From Planctomycetota bacterium (GTDB taxonomy: Bacteria; Planctomycetota; MHYJ01; JACQXL01), in NCBI GenBank assembly GCA_016208805.1, contig JACQXL010000223.1:1-12522 (forward strand): DNA of 12,522 bases, in the 5' to 3' direction. Shown here in pieces: positions 1 through 8,184 of this stretch. Positions within the stretch are counted from its first letter, which is position 1, and every line of letters starts with the position of its first letter. A program made the position numbers and the translations under genes. Below the pieces are notes generated by a model that was given only the letters and a program-made list of their open reading frames with translations, did no database searches and was not told the origin of the DNA.

Positions 1-108
1 CCCTGAGCCGTTGGTAGATAGCCCCGTAACCGTTGACAGGATACCCCTGAGCCGTTCAGCCCTACAGCCGCAACGGTGGGCGGATAACTCCTGAACCGTT
101 CCCGGATA
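1..108. repeat. Degenerate 22-bp tandem repeat, open at the left edge
   Basis: Four imperfect units can be aligned at about 1-21, 22-43, 44-86 and 87-108. Each carries a CCCCTGAGCCGTT-like head and, except the first, ends in GGATA. The third unit is longer because of an insertion containing CCGTT and AACGG. The array probably continues beyond base 1. A 22-bp period is not a multiple of three and stops occur in the frames, so a coding repeat is unlikely. Confidence 0.5.
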
Positions 109-228
109 CCCCCTGTTATGCCCAGGAAAGTAGGGGCGGGGGTATCGGGGGATATACCATAGGGTATGGCCACCCCCTCTCCCGTTAAAAACCGCCTCCA
201 AGTGGACGATTTGTGCATAATTGCAGTA

Positions 229-266
229 TGTCCTAAAGGAGAATCGGCCATACTACCTTTAGGGAG
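229..266. repeat. CCTAAAGG/CCTTTAGG inverted repeat, copy 1
   Basis: The stem arms CCTAAAGG and CCTTTAGG enclose a loop of about 16 nt that contains GAATCGGCCATACT. A closely related sequence occurs at 12104-12169 on the other side of the gene run, in the same orientation, sharing TGTCCTAAAGGAGAAT, GGCCATACT and CCTTTAGGGA. It is a dispersed non-coding repeat of unknown function. Confidence 0.65.
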
Positions 267-368
267 GTGGAATTAAACCGGGATTTTGACGCCTAAAATT
301 TGACTTTTGGGTGGCAAAGATAAAATTACGGTTGACAGTCAAGCCCAAATTTAACATTGAGATTAGGT

Positions 369-1397
369 TTATTTGTTAGTCTTTGACAGTTTACGCAGGG
401 TGGCCTGTTCCCTGAGTTGTTCGGTGTGCGGCCGGGCCGGGAAGCCGGAGACCATCGCGCCGGGCGGGACGTCTTTCATCACGCCGGACTTGGCCGTGAC
501 AACGGCGTTATCGCCCACCCTGATATGGCCGTCCACGCCGCTCTGGCCGGCCAGAATCACGTTCTTGCCGATTTTGGCGCTGCCGGCAATGCCGACCTGC
601 GCCACCAGGACCGAGTTCTCACCGATTTCCACATTATGCGCAATATGCACCAGGTTATCTATCTTGGTGCCTCTGCGGATAATGGTCTTGTCAAACCGGG
701 CGCGGTCAATGGCCACATTGGCGCCAATCTCTACATCGTCTTCTATCACCACCGTGCCCAGTTGCGGTATCTTGTGCCGAACCCCTTTGACCCCGCCATA
801 AGCGGCGGGATCTCCACCGACCACGACATAGCCGAAGCCGTCCGAGCCAATCACCGTGCCGCTGTGGATAATCACATTGCGGCCGATGACCGTCTTTTCA
901 CGTATCACCACATTGGGATAAAGGATACAGTTTTGGCCGAGCGTTGAGCCCTGGCCGATATAGACATTGGGGTAGATGACGGTGTTATCGCCGATAGATG
1001 CGCCGTCTTCTATCACCACAAATGGCTGGATAGCCACATTCTTTCCGAGTTTGACCTTTTTGCCGATGACGGCTTTTTTATCCACGCCCTTTTTGGGCCG
1101 GACGGTATCGGGCTTGAAATATTCGGCCACCTTGATGAATGCCAAATCCGGATTGGCCACGGTAATCAGAATTAGGTCGACGCGTAAATGGGGTAATTCT
1201 TTTATGAACGACTCACCGACTAAGACCGCCGAGGCCCGGGTGGTTGCCAGGAACGGCAGATATTTGGTATTGGAAAGGAAGGTGATATCGCCGGCCTGCG
1301 CCTCTTTGAGACCGGAAATGCTGGTAATGACTGTATCCTTATCACCTGAAATGATTTTGCCGGATAGCAGTTGGGCCAGTTTGGCAACAGTAACCAT
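369..1397 (-). CDS. lpxD: UDP-3-O-acylglucosamine N-acyltransferase LpxD
   Basis: LpxD transfers a 3-hydroxyacyl chain from acyl-ACP to the 2-amino group of UDP-3-O-acyl-glucosamine, the third step of lipid A synthesis, in the cytoplasm. The 342-residue length is typical. Residues 1-100 form the uridine-binding N-domain. About 105-310 is a left-handed beta-helix of hexapeptide repeats ([IV]G..[AV] pattern), and a C-terminal helix follows. The LpxD signature GSDGFGY is at 184-190. IDNLVHIAHNVEIGEN carries the presumed catalytic histidine (H254, equivalent to E. coli H239). The ATG start gives the usual N-terminus. No Shine-Dalgarno sequence precedes it: the whole gap from skp is a dispersed repeat, so translation may be weak or coupled. 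The bamA-skp-lpxD order matches the classical outer-membrane cluster. Confidence 0.97.
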   Translation of the reverse strand: MVTVAKLAQLLSGKIISGDKDTVITSISGLKEAQAGDITFLSNTKYLPFLATTRASAVLVGESFIKELPHLRVDLILITVANPDLAFIKVAEYFKPDTVRPKKGVDKKAVIGKKVKLGKNVAIQPFVVIEDGASIGDNTVIYPNVYIGQGSTLGQNCILYPNVVIREKTVIGRNVIIHSGTVIGSDGFGYVVVGGDPAAYGGVKGVRHKIPQLGTVVIEDDVEIGANVAIDRARFDKTIIRRGTKIDNLVHIAHNVEIGENSVLVAQVGIAGSAKIGKNVILAGQSGVDGHIRVGDNAVVTAKSGVMKDVPPGAMVSGFPARPHTEQLREQATLRKLSKTNK

Positions 1398-1402
1398 TTT
1401 TT

Positions 1403-1463
1403 AGTAAACTGATTAAACGGATTGAACGGATATTTTCAGTTTAATCCGCTAAATCCGCTTACT
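1403..1463. repeat. 9-bp-periodic hairpin repeat, copy 1 (skp-lpxD gap)
   Basis: The repeat begins AGTAAACTGATT and ends AATCCGCTTACT. The left half iterates a unit close to ACGGATTAA every 9 bp. The right half iterates the complement, so the two arms can pair over about 24 positions with 19 matches, and two of the mismatches become G-U pairs in the minus-strand RNA. It occupies practically the whole space between the skp stop and the lpxD start. Copies 2 and 3 are at 9506-9555 and 11978-12050. Confidence 0.75.
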
Positions 1464-2207
1464 TCACTCTCGGTTGAGCAATTTGATGATTGCCTCGGTG
1501 ATATCCAGGGATTTATGGTGATAAAGCACGGCCCGAAGGTTAATCTTTTCGGTGGAATCCTCAGTTTCGGTCTCGGATATCATCGGCTCGGTCTTGAAGA
1601 CCAGGGCATAGTTATTTTCCTGGGCATAGATACCGATTGCCTCGCGGATGTCCTTGTAGAGTTTGGCGGTCTGCTCATCCACCTTGGATTTGATGAATTT
1701 GTTCCAACTCTTGACGCGGTATTCCCGTTCGGCCTTGAGCCGTTCCAGTTCCTGTTCATTTTCACGGCGGAGGTTGCTGGTAGCATCCAACTGGCCAATC
1801 TCATCCAACAGAGTTTTAATCTTGTCCTCAAGAGCGCCAATCGCCCTCATCTCTTTGTCCTTATCCTTCTGGAGACGTTCTTCATATTCTTTAGTCTTTT
1901 TATATTTCTGGAAGACATCCTGGATATTGACCACGCCGATTTTGAGTTCCGTTAGCGGTGCCGGATTACCAGTAGGGGCAGTCGCCCTGGACGGTTCAGG
2001 TTTAGGTGGCGGAGTCTCGTCCGCCCCGACGCTCCGGTCGGGACTCCGCGGCGGCTCCGCTGGTTTGGGTTCCACCGCGGTGGGCGGCGTGGGCGTGACC
2101 GGTTTCTCCGTAGCCGGCGGCGATGTCTCGTCCTGCGCCATATTGTAGGACAGACATCCAAATGCTACCAATGATAAAACCGTTATTCCTATCAACCATT
2201 TTTTCAT
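1464..2207 (-). CDS. skp: Skp/OmpH-family periplasmic chaperone with long Pro-rich linker
   Basis: Skp/OmpH proteins hold unfolded outer-membrane proteins in the periplasm for the BAM complex. An N-terminal signal segment (KKWLIGITVLSLVAFGC, residues 2-18) is followed by a proline-, glutamate- and threonine-rich linker (about 25-86). The OmpH domain starts at LKIGVVNIQDVF (about 88-99), has a highly charged coiled coil (about 100-195), and returns with NNYALVFKTE...DITEAIIKLLN at the C-terminus. At 247 residues it is longer than the usual 160-180, mainly because of the linker. Cys18 sits at the end of the hydrophobic run, but AFGC is a poor lipobox, so lipidation is doubtful. The ATG at 2207 was chosen because AGGAG lies 6 nt upstream; a TTG at 2213 would abut that site. 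A palindrome lies in the linker-coding part (2009-2049). The position after bamA and before lpxD supports the role. Confidence 0.88.
   Translation of the reverse strand: MKKWLIGITVLSLVAFGCLSYNMAQDETSPPATEKPVTPTPPTAVEPKPAEPPRSPDRSVGADETPPPKPEPSRATAPTGNPAPLTELKIGVVNIQDVFQKYKKTKEYEERLQKDKDKEMRAIGALEDKIKTLLDEIGQLDATSNLRRENEQELERLKAEREYRVKSWNKFIKSKVDEQTAKLYKDIREAIGIYAQENNYALVFKTEPMISETETEDSTEKINLRAVLYHHKSLDITEAIIKLLNRE
2009..2049. repeat. Palindrome inside the linker-coding part of skp
   Basis: The outer arms GCGGAGTC (2009-2016) and GACTCCGC (2042-2049) are fully complementary. Inside them CCGAC and GTCGG pair around the loop GCTCCG. In the skp frame this encodes part of RSPDRSVGADETPP, within the disordered linker. 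It looks like a palindromic element accepted in frame. Confidence 0.5.
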
Positions 2208-2213
2208 ATTCAA

Positions 2214-2218
2214 CTCCT
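2214..2218 (-). promoter_or_regulatory. Ribosome binding site that fixes the skp start
   Basis: AGGAG on the minus strand lies 6 nt before the ATG at 2207-2205. It touches the alternative TTG at 2213, which therefore cannot be the normal start. Confidence 0.75.
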
Positions 2219-2250
2219 TTTTAGGTTACGAGTTACGTATGTCGCCCCAA

Positions 2251-2321
2251 TGTCATTCCCGTGTAAACGGGAATCCAGGACGTCCAAGTGCTTCTGGATT
2301 CCTGCTTCCGCAGGAATGACA
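2251..2321. repeat. TGTCATTCC-type dispersed inverted repeat
   Basis: The ends TGTCATTCC and GGAATGACA are exact inverted repeats. Inside them CGGGAATCCAG and CTGGATTCCTG continue the pairing, with short sub-hairpins (CCCGTGTAAACGGG, CCTGCTTCCGCAGG). Flanking CCAA and TTGG extend the symmetry. Sequences of this kind are, from general knowledge, widespread intergenic repeats in many bacterial genomes. An open frame running through it (2210-2482) is an artefact of the repeat. Confidence 0.8.
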
Positions 2322-2338
2322 CATTGGAAGGCTGTCCC

Positions 2339-2480
2339 GAATGGCACATACTTAAGGGGTAAACATCCCCTTATTGTCATTCTGACCCCGCCTGGGCGGG
2401 GGAAGAATCTCATTCCAAGCACAAATAGAGACCCTTCGCTACGCTCAGGGTGACATTTTGGGATTAAGTATGTGCCATTC
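2339..2480. repeat. 17-bp inverted repeat enclosing a TGTCA-type repeat
   Basis: GAATGGCACATACTTAA (2339-2355) has a perfect reverse complement at 2464-2480. The enclosed segment carries the separate repeat at 2375-2455, so this looks like one repeat nested inside another. The right arm begins 11 bases below the bamA stop, so any transcript running from bamA into skp would contain a long fold-back here. Confidence 0.75.
2375..2455. repeat. TGTCATTCTGA/TCAGGGTGACA repeat, copy 1
   Basis: The left arm reads TGTCATTCTGA...GAAGAATCTC and the right arm GAGACCCTTCGCTACGCTCAGGGTGACA-like, i.e. an imperfect inverted repeat. A sister copy lies at 10550-10615 with the two arm types exchanged. In this copy the middle of the left arm has become a perfect palindrome CCCCGCC-TG-GGCGGGG (2386-2401). 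It is a dispersed non-coding element. Confidence 0.75.
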
Positions 2481-2491
2481 AAATCTGTCCC

Positions 2492-4958
<2,467 letters not shown>

Positions 4959-4969
<11 letters not shown>

Positions 4970-6365
4970 TTGTTTCACCAGCCAGATTGTCAAACCTGAA
5001 ATATTCTCTCAGGAATGCAACTTTGAAAGGTCCGGTCGGGCCGTTGCGTTGTTTGCCGATTATTAGTTTGCAGGTGTTATCCTCTTTGGACTCTCCGGAT
5101 TCATCTTCCGTTTTAGTGCGGTAGATATTGCGGTGCAGGAGTAGAATCACATCGGCATCCTGTTCCAGGGCGCCCGATTCGCGCAGGTCTGAAATCCTCG
5201 GTTCGGTGGTATCAACTTTGAGCGCCGTGGCGCGCCGTTCGGTCTCGCGGCTCAACTGGGCCAGCGCCACAATCGGTATCTTCAACTCCTTGGCCAGCCC
5301 TTTGATGGAACTGGAAATATAGGCAATCTCGCGTTCGCGGTTAGAGGCATCCTCCCATCTCATCAATTGCAGGTAATCTATGATAACCAACTGGATATCG
5401 TGCTGGCTCTTGAGCCGGCGGACGCGGTTGCGCAGTTCAAATACGGAAAGCCCGGAAGTATCGTCAATAAATATCTTGGTCTCGTTGAAAGCGCCGCAGG
5501 CCAATAATATCCGGGAATGCTCCTCTTCGCTGATAAAACCGCCGCGCAAATCGGTGCTTTTAATCCGGCTGTGCATACAGATTAAACGCTGGACGACCTG
5601 GTTGGCCGTATCTTCAAGCGTAAAAAGGGCGACCGGTTTCTGCTGGACCAGGCCAATCTGTTCCAGCAGCAATAATGCAAAACTTGACTTGCCCATTGAC
5701 GGCCGGCCGGCCACGATAATGAACTGGCTCGGCTGCATCCCGCCAATCATCCGGTCCAACACCGTCAAGCCGGTCGCCAGCCCGGTCACGCCGCCCTTGC
5801 GTTTCATAAACTCGTCAATCTGGTCGGAGACTATTTTCAGGATGCCCTTGATATCCCTTGACTCGCCCATTTCTTTCTGCTGGGCGATGTCAAGAATCAT
5901 CCGTTCGGCCTCGTCCAGGAGCCGGTCGGAATCGGATTTGCCTTCCGATGCCTTGCGGAGTATCTCGTTGCAGACATTGGTAATTTCCCGGAGGACGTAT
6001 TTCTCGCGGATGATATTGGCGTAATAAAGCGCATTGGATGTGGTCGGCACAGATTCAGCCAGCGCCATAATGGCTTCCACGCCGCCGATTTTATCCAGAT
6101 ACCCTTTTTTAAGGAGTTCATCCTTGAGCGTCACGGCGTCAAACGGCTGGCGCCGGTCATATAACGACAGCATCGTTTCAAAGATAAGATGATGGCGGGT
6201 GTCGTAGAAACTCCTGGGCTTGATAATTTCGGCAATATCGCCCAGCGGCTCGTTGTTAAGAATCAACGCCCCTAAAAGGGCCGTTTCGGCCTCGGGGTCA
6301 TAGGGCTGTTGATAGTCCAAACCGAATGGCCTGACCGCACCGCCCGCGATTGTTTCTGTTGCCAT
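4959..6365 (-). CDS. dnaB: Replicative DNA helicase DnaB
   Basis: DnaB is the hexameric 5'-3' helicase of the replication fork. The 468-residue protein has the N-terminal primase-interacting domain (about 20-125), a linker helix region (about 126-190), and the RecA-like ATPase (about 195-460). Walker A GRPSMGKS is at 220-227, Walker B IIDYLQL at 328-334, the DNA-binding segment LRESGALEQDAD at about 394-405, and KQRNGPTG with the arginine finger at 438-445. The stretch usually read as SLEMS is TLEDT (249-253); the glutamate is kept. There is no intein. The start lies 5 nt after the rplI stop, and the end overlaps bamA. The rplI-dnaB pairing is common in bacteria. Confidence 0.98.
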
Positions 6366-6370
6366 ATGGT

Positions 6371-6859
6371 TTACTCTGCGGATTCCTTGGCTTCTTTGGC
6401 TTTCTTGGATATGTTTTCCTCAACCACCCAGAGCCGGCAGGTGGCCGTGACTTCGGCCGACAGATTTAACTGAACCCGGTAAACGCCTAATTCCTTAATC
6501 GGGTCTTTGATTTCTATCATCTGCGGTTTAAGCCCGCTGACGCCCTCTTTGGCCAATGATTCCAATATCAGTTCGGGAGTAACCGAGCCGAAAAGGACGC
6601 CGTCTTCGTTAGCCCTGACTTCTATGGTGCAGGACGATTGCTCTATCTTCTGCGCAATCTGTTTCAGGTTGGACTTGAACTCCGCTTCCTGTTTAATCAG
6701 TTGCTTCTTTTCCTTTTCCAGCGCCCGTTTGCTTGCTTCAGTATTCATAGACGCTATTTTGCGCGGAAAAAGATAGTTGCGCGCATAGCCGTTGGCGACA
6801 TTAACCTCATCGCCCCGTTTGCCTAATTTATCAATATCTTTCCATAACAGAACCTTCAT
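6371..6859 (-). CDS. rplI: 50S ribosomal protein bL9
   Basis: bL9 binds 23S rRNA domain V near L1 and projects from the 50S subunit. The N-terminal domain has the family signature (MKVLLWKDIDKLGKRGDEV, then NGYARNYLFPRKIA). A long charged central helix (about 42-75) leads to the C-terminal RNA-binding domain (about 78-150). At 162 residues it is slightly longer than usual because of a Lys/Glu/Ala tail. A strong AGGAGG (6867-6872) precedes the ATG. It lies between rpsR and dnaB. Confidence 0.97.
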   Translation of the reverse strand: MKVLLWKDIDKLGKRGDEVNVANGYARNYLFPRKIASMNTEASKRALEKEKKQLIKQEAEFKSNLKQIAQKIEQSSCTIEVRANEDGVLFGSVTPELILESLAKEGVSGLKPQMIEIKDPIKELGVYRVQLNLSAEVTATCRLWVVEENISKKAKEAKESAE

Positions 6860-6898
6860 TTTATTACCTCCTGCTAAACTGTCCCGGCATAGTCGGAA

Positions 6899-7150
6899 TC
6901 ACTTAACATACGGCATCAATGCCATAAACCGGGCCAGTTTAATCGCGTTCTGAACCATCCGCTGGTGCCCGATGCAGTTGCCGGACCGTTTGCGCGACAG
7001 AATCTTTGACTGCGGATTACAGAATTTCTGGAGGGTTATCGTATCCTTGTAATCAACCTCATTGGTCTTGTTGCGGCACATCCGGCAACGTATCCGATGT
7101 TTTATTTTCAGCGATTTGTTCTGCCTGCTATCCTGTCTATTGTAATACAT
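6899..7150 (-). CDS. rpsR: 30S ribosomal protein bS18, cysteine-bearing form
   Basis: bS18 forms a heterodimer with bS6 on the platform of the 30S subunit. The 83-residue protein shows the family core VDYKDTITLQKF, the KILSRKRSG..., HQR and ALMPYV segments. Cysteines at 22 and 25 (CRMC) and the NCIGH motif (C59, H62) make a plausible zinc site, as in the zinc-type bS18 proteins; Cys44 is an extra one. AGGAG at 7156-7160 precedes the ATG. The gene lies between ssb and rplI. Confidence 0.96.
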   Translation of the reverse strand: MYYNRQDSRQNKSLKIKHRIRCRMCRNKTNEVDYKDTITLQKFCNPQSKILSRKRSGNCIGHQRMVQNAIKLARFMALMPYVK

Positions 7151-7182
7151 TTTTTCTCCTTATTGTTGCGCTCCATCTTATC

Positions 7183-7671
7183 TCAAAACGGTATATCTTC
7201 TTCTGTTTCCTCGTGTTCCGGCGCTGTTTCCTCAGTGACCGGTTCTTTCTCCGCGGCCTGCCCGACCCGTCCGACCGGGTCGTCCGGGCGGGCTGCGTCA
7301 TTCAGGCGAGGCGGCGCTTTATCTTCGCCCCCATCCGACCGGCCGCCGCCGATAAATCTTACATCCTGGGCCACGACCTTTATCTTAGACCGCTTCTCGC
7401 CGGTCTTGGACTGCCAGGTATCCAGTTTAAGCCGTCCTTCTACCAGGGCGCTTCGGCCCTTCTTGAGATACTGGGCGCAGTTCTCGGCCTGTTTGCGCCA
7501 GACCGTGATATCAACGAATAACACTTCTTCTTTCTGCTCGCCGGACGCCGTTTTGAATGTCCGGTTCACAGCCAGTCCGAACTTGCAGACCGGCACGCCC
7601 TGGGGTGTGTAACTCAGTTCCGGGTCACGCGTCAGGTTGCCCATCAGAAACACTTTGTTCAAGTATGCCAT
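7183..7671 (-). CDS. ssb: Single-stranded DNA-binding protein SSB
   Basis: SSB coats single-stranded DNA in replication, recombination and repair. Residues 1-107 form the OB-fold (NKVFLMGNLTRDPEL, FVDITVWRKQAENC, LKKGRSALVEGRL, VVAQDVRFIG). A disordered tail ends in the acidic partner-binding tip EEDIPF. The tail contains the palindrome-coded peptide ARPDDPVGRVGQA (127-139). An AAGGAG ribosome binding site overlaps the rpsF stop codon, so rpsF and ssb are likely coupled. The length (162) is normal. The rpsF-ssb-rpsR order replaces the priB position found in enterobacteria. Confidence 0.98.
   Translation of the reverse strand: MAYLNKVFLMGNLTRDPELSYTPQGVPVCKFGLAVNRTFKTASGEQKEEVLFVDITVWRKQAENCAQYLKKGRSALVEGRLKLDTWQSKTGEKRSKIKVVAQDVRFIGGGRSDGGEDKAPPRLNDAARPDDPVGRVGQAAEKEPVTEETAPEHEETEEDIPF
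7256..7293. repeat. In-frame palindrome in the ssb tail
   Basis: The arms GCCTGCCCG (7256-7264) and CGGGCGGGC (7285-7293) pair with one wobble. Inside, GACCCG and CGGGTC pair around TCCGAC. On the coding strand it starts GCCCGC and ends GGGCAGGC, translating as AR...GQA. The related palindrome in rpsF is in the same frame. Confidence 0.6.
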
Positions 7672-7684
7672 TGGCTACTCTCCT

Positions 7685-8086
7685 TTATACTTCAGCCGGA
7701 GCGGTTTTCCTGGCCTTTTCCGGCGTCGCCTGCCCGTCCGTCAGGCGGGCATCAGTTTCTTTGGCCTCCCCAGTTGAGGTGGCAATGGTTTTGGGGACGC
7801 TTTTGACCTTTAACATCAATACCCTTAAGACTGTCTCGGACAACTCGCATTCGGCATTAATCTTGGCGATGCTGTCTGTCGGCGCTTCCAGATACATCAG
7901 GATATAAGTCCCGCGTTTCTGCCGCTTAATCGTGTAGGCCAACGACCGCTCGGTCCATTTGGTCTCTTTCAAGACTTTAACATTGTGTTTATTCAGGATG
8001 TTAGCGATGTGCTCCCGCACTTTGTTGTAGTTACTCGCCGCCTGGACCGGGTCAACCAGAAACATTGCCTCGTAAATATTCGCCAC
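7685..8086 (-). CDS. rpsF: 30S ribosomal protein bS6
   Basis: bS6 binds bS18 and 16S rRNA in the 30S platform. The family core is visible: YEAMFLVDP at the start, KETKWTERSLAYTIKRQKRGTYILMYLEA in the middle, and ELSETVLRVLMLKV late. A disordered Lys/Ala/Thr-rich tail begins at about residue 100 and contains the palindrome-coded ARLTDGQA (113-120). GTG at 8086 is the start, 133 residues: AAGGAGG stands 6 nt upstream, and the family begins just before YEA. The longer open frame from GTG 8110 would translate the ribosome binding site itself and starts inside a hairpin. It leads the rpsF-ssb-rpsR-rplI block. Confidence 0.96.
   Translation of the reverse strand: MANIYEAMFLVDPVQAASNYNKVREHIANILNKHNVKVLKETKWTERSLAYTIKRQKRGTYILMYLEAPTDSIAKINAECELSETVLRVLMLKVKSVPKTIATSTGEAKETDARLTDGQATPEKARKTAPAEV
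7728..7750. repeat. In-frame palindrome in the rpsF tail
   Basis: The arms GCCTGCC (7728-7734) and GGCGGGC (7744-7750) pair with one wobble around CGTCCGTCA. It shares GCCTGCCCG at one end, GGCGGGC at the other and GTCCG inside with the ssb palindrome, but is 15 bp shorter (a multiple of three). It encodes ARLTDGQA. Confidence 0.55.
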
Positions 8087-8092
8087 TTTTTT

Positions 8093-8099
8093 CCTCCTT
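8093..8099 (-). promoter_or_regulatory. Ribosome binding site that fixes the rpsF start
   Basis: AAGGAGG on the minus strand, followed by six A residues and then GTG. It is nearly the full anti-16S complement at ideal spacing, so it sets the start at 8086 rather than 8110. Confidence 0.85.
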
Positions 8100-8100
8100 A

Positions 8101-8123
8101 ATCCCGACACTTCGTGTCGGGAT
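8101..8123. repeat. Perfect hairpin in the rpsF leader
   Basis: The arms ATCCCGACAC and GTGTCGGGAT are perfectly complementary around a 3-nt loop (GAA in the minus-strand RNA). The stem ends one base before the rpsF ribosome binding site. It could be a repeat element, a processing site or a translational control hairpin. It lacks a visible CCG bulge of the kind described for the S6:S18 autoregulatory site. Confidence 0.6.
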
Positions 8124-8124
8124 A

Positions 8125-8184
8125 AGAGCCAGTAACGGTCCCCCGCTCTTTGCGTCCCAAAGAGCGGGGTCCCTAACCGGCTCT
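8125..8184. repeat. Compound hairpin repeat, copy A (pth-rpsF gap)
   Basis: The inner stem-loop at 8141-8169 has 12-bp perfect arms (CCCCGCTCTTTG and CAAAGAGCGGGG) and the loop CGTCC. The outer stem pairs AGAGCCAGT with ACCGGCTCT; in minus-strand RNA these nine positions pair fully, one as G-U. In the minus direction the inner stem begins 13 nt after the pth TAG stop, and the outer stem begins at the A of that stop. An identical inner 32-bp sequence occurs at 12194-12225 in copy B. There is no T-run, so it is not a standard terminator. Confidence 0.75.

Larger units (their letters stand above)
1..368. other. Gene-free region downstream of lpxD
   Basis: No convincing coding frame lies here; the longest run at the left edge is about 30 codons and has no start. 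The stretch holds degenerate 22-bp tandem repeats (1-108), a G-rich segment on the plus strand (about 132-155), a small CCATA/TATGG hairpin (157-169), a copy of the CCTAAAGG repeat (229-266), and a short palindrome TTGACAGTCAA (332-342). I see no rho-independent terminator (GC stem followed by a T-run in the minus direction) after lpxD, so where the transcript ends is not visible. The fabZ-lpxA genes that follow lpxD in many Gram-negatives do not begin within this space. Confidence 0.7.

Noticed and set aside
2..94. About 30 open codons on the plus strand at the left edge
   Set aside because: The underlying 22-bp repeat is not a codon multiple, there is no start or family signal, and a stop follows.
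1..108. CRISPR-like array
   Set aside because: The units are contiguous and degenerate, with no unique spacers of constant length.
133..164. G-quadruplex on the plus strand
   Set aside because: Four G-tracts are present, but the last loop is 10 nt and the position has no clear functional context. Too weak to list.
332..342. TTGACAGTCAA palindrome as terminator or operator
   Set aside because: Only a 5-bp stem with no T-run, and no gene reads away from it. Chance is likely.
417..947. 176-residue open frame on the plus strand
   Set aside because: Antisense to lpxD. Its repetitive look reflects the hexapeptide repeats of the real gene.
2210..2482. 90-residue open frame on the minus strand between bamA and skp
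   Set aside because: It runs through three repeat arms, and its peptide (CHPERSEGS, VIPAEAGIQ, DSRLHGND) is the well-known artefact of translating TGTCA-type repeats. No ribosome binding site or family match is evident.
4970..4993. Longer BamA N-terminus starting at TTG 4993
   Set aside because: It would put Trp-Leu-Val-Lys residues before the signal peptide and enlarge the overlap with dnaB. The GTG at 4969 has an SD-like GGTGA.
8087..8110. Longer bS6 N-terminus starting at GTG 8110
   Set aside because: It would make the perfect ribosome binding site part of the coding sequence, and it begins within a hairpin repeat.
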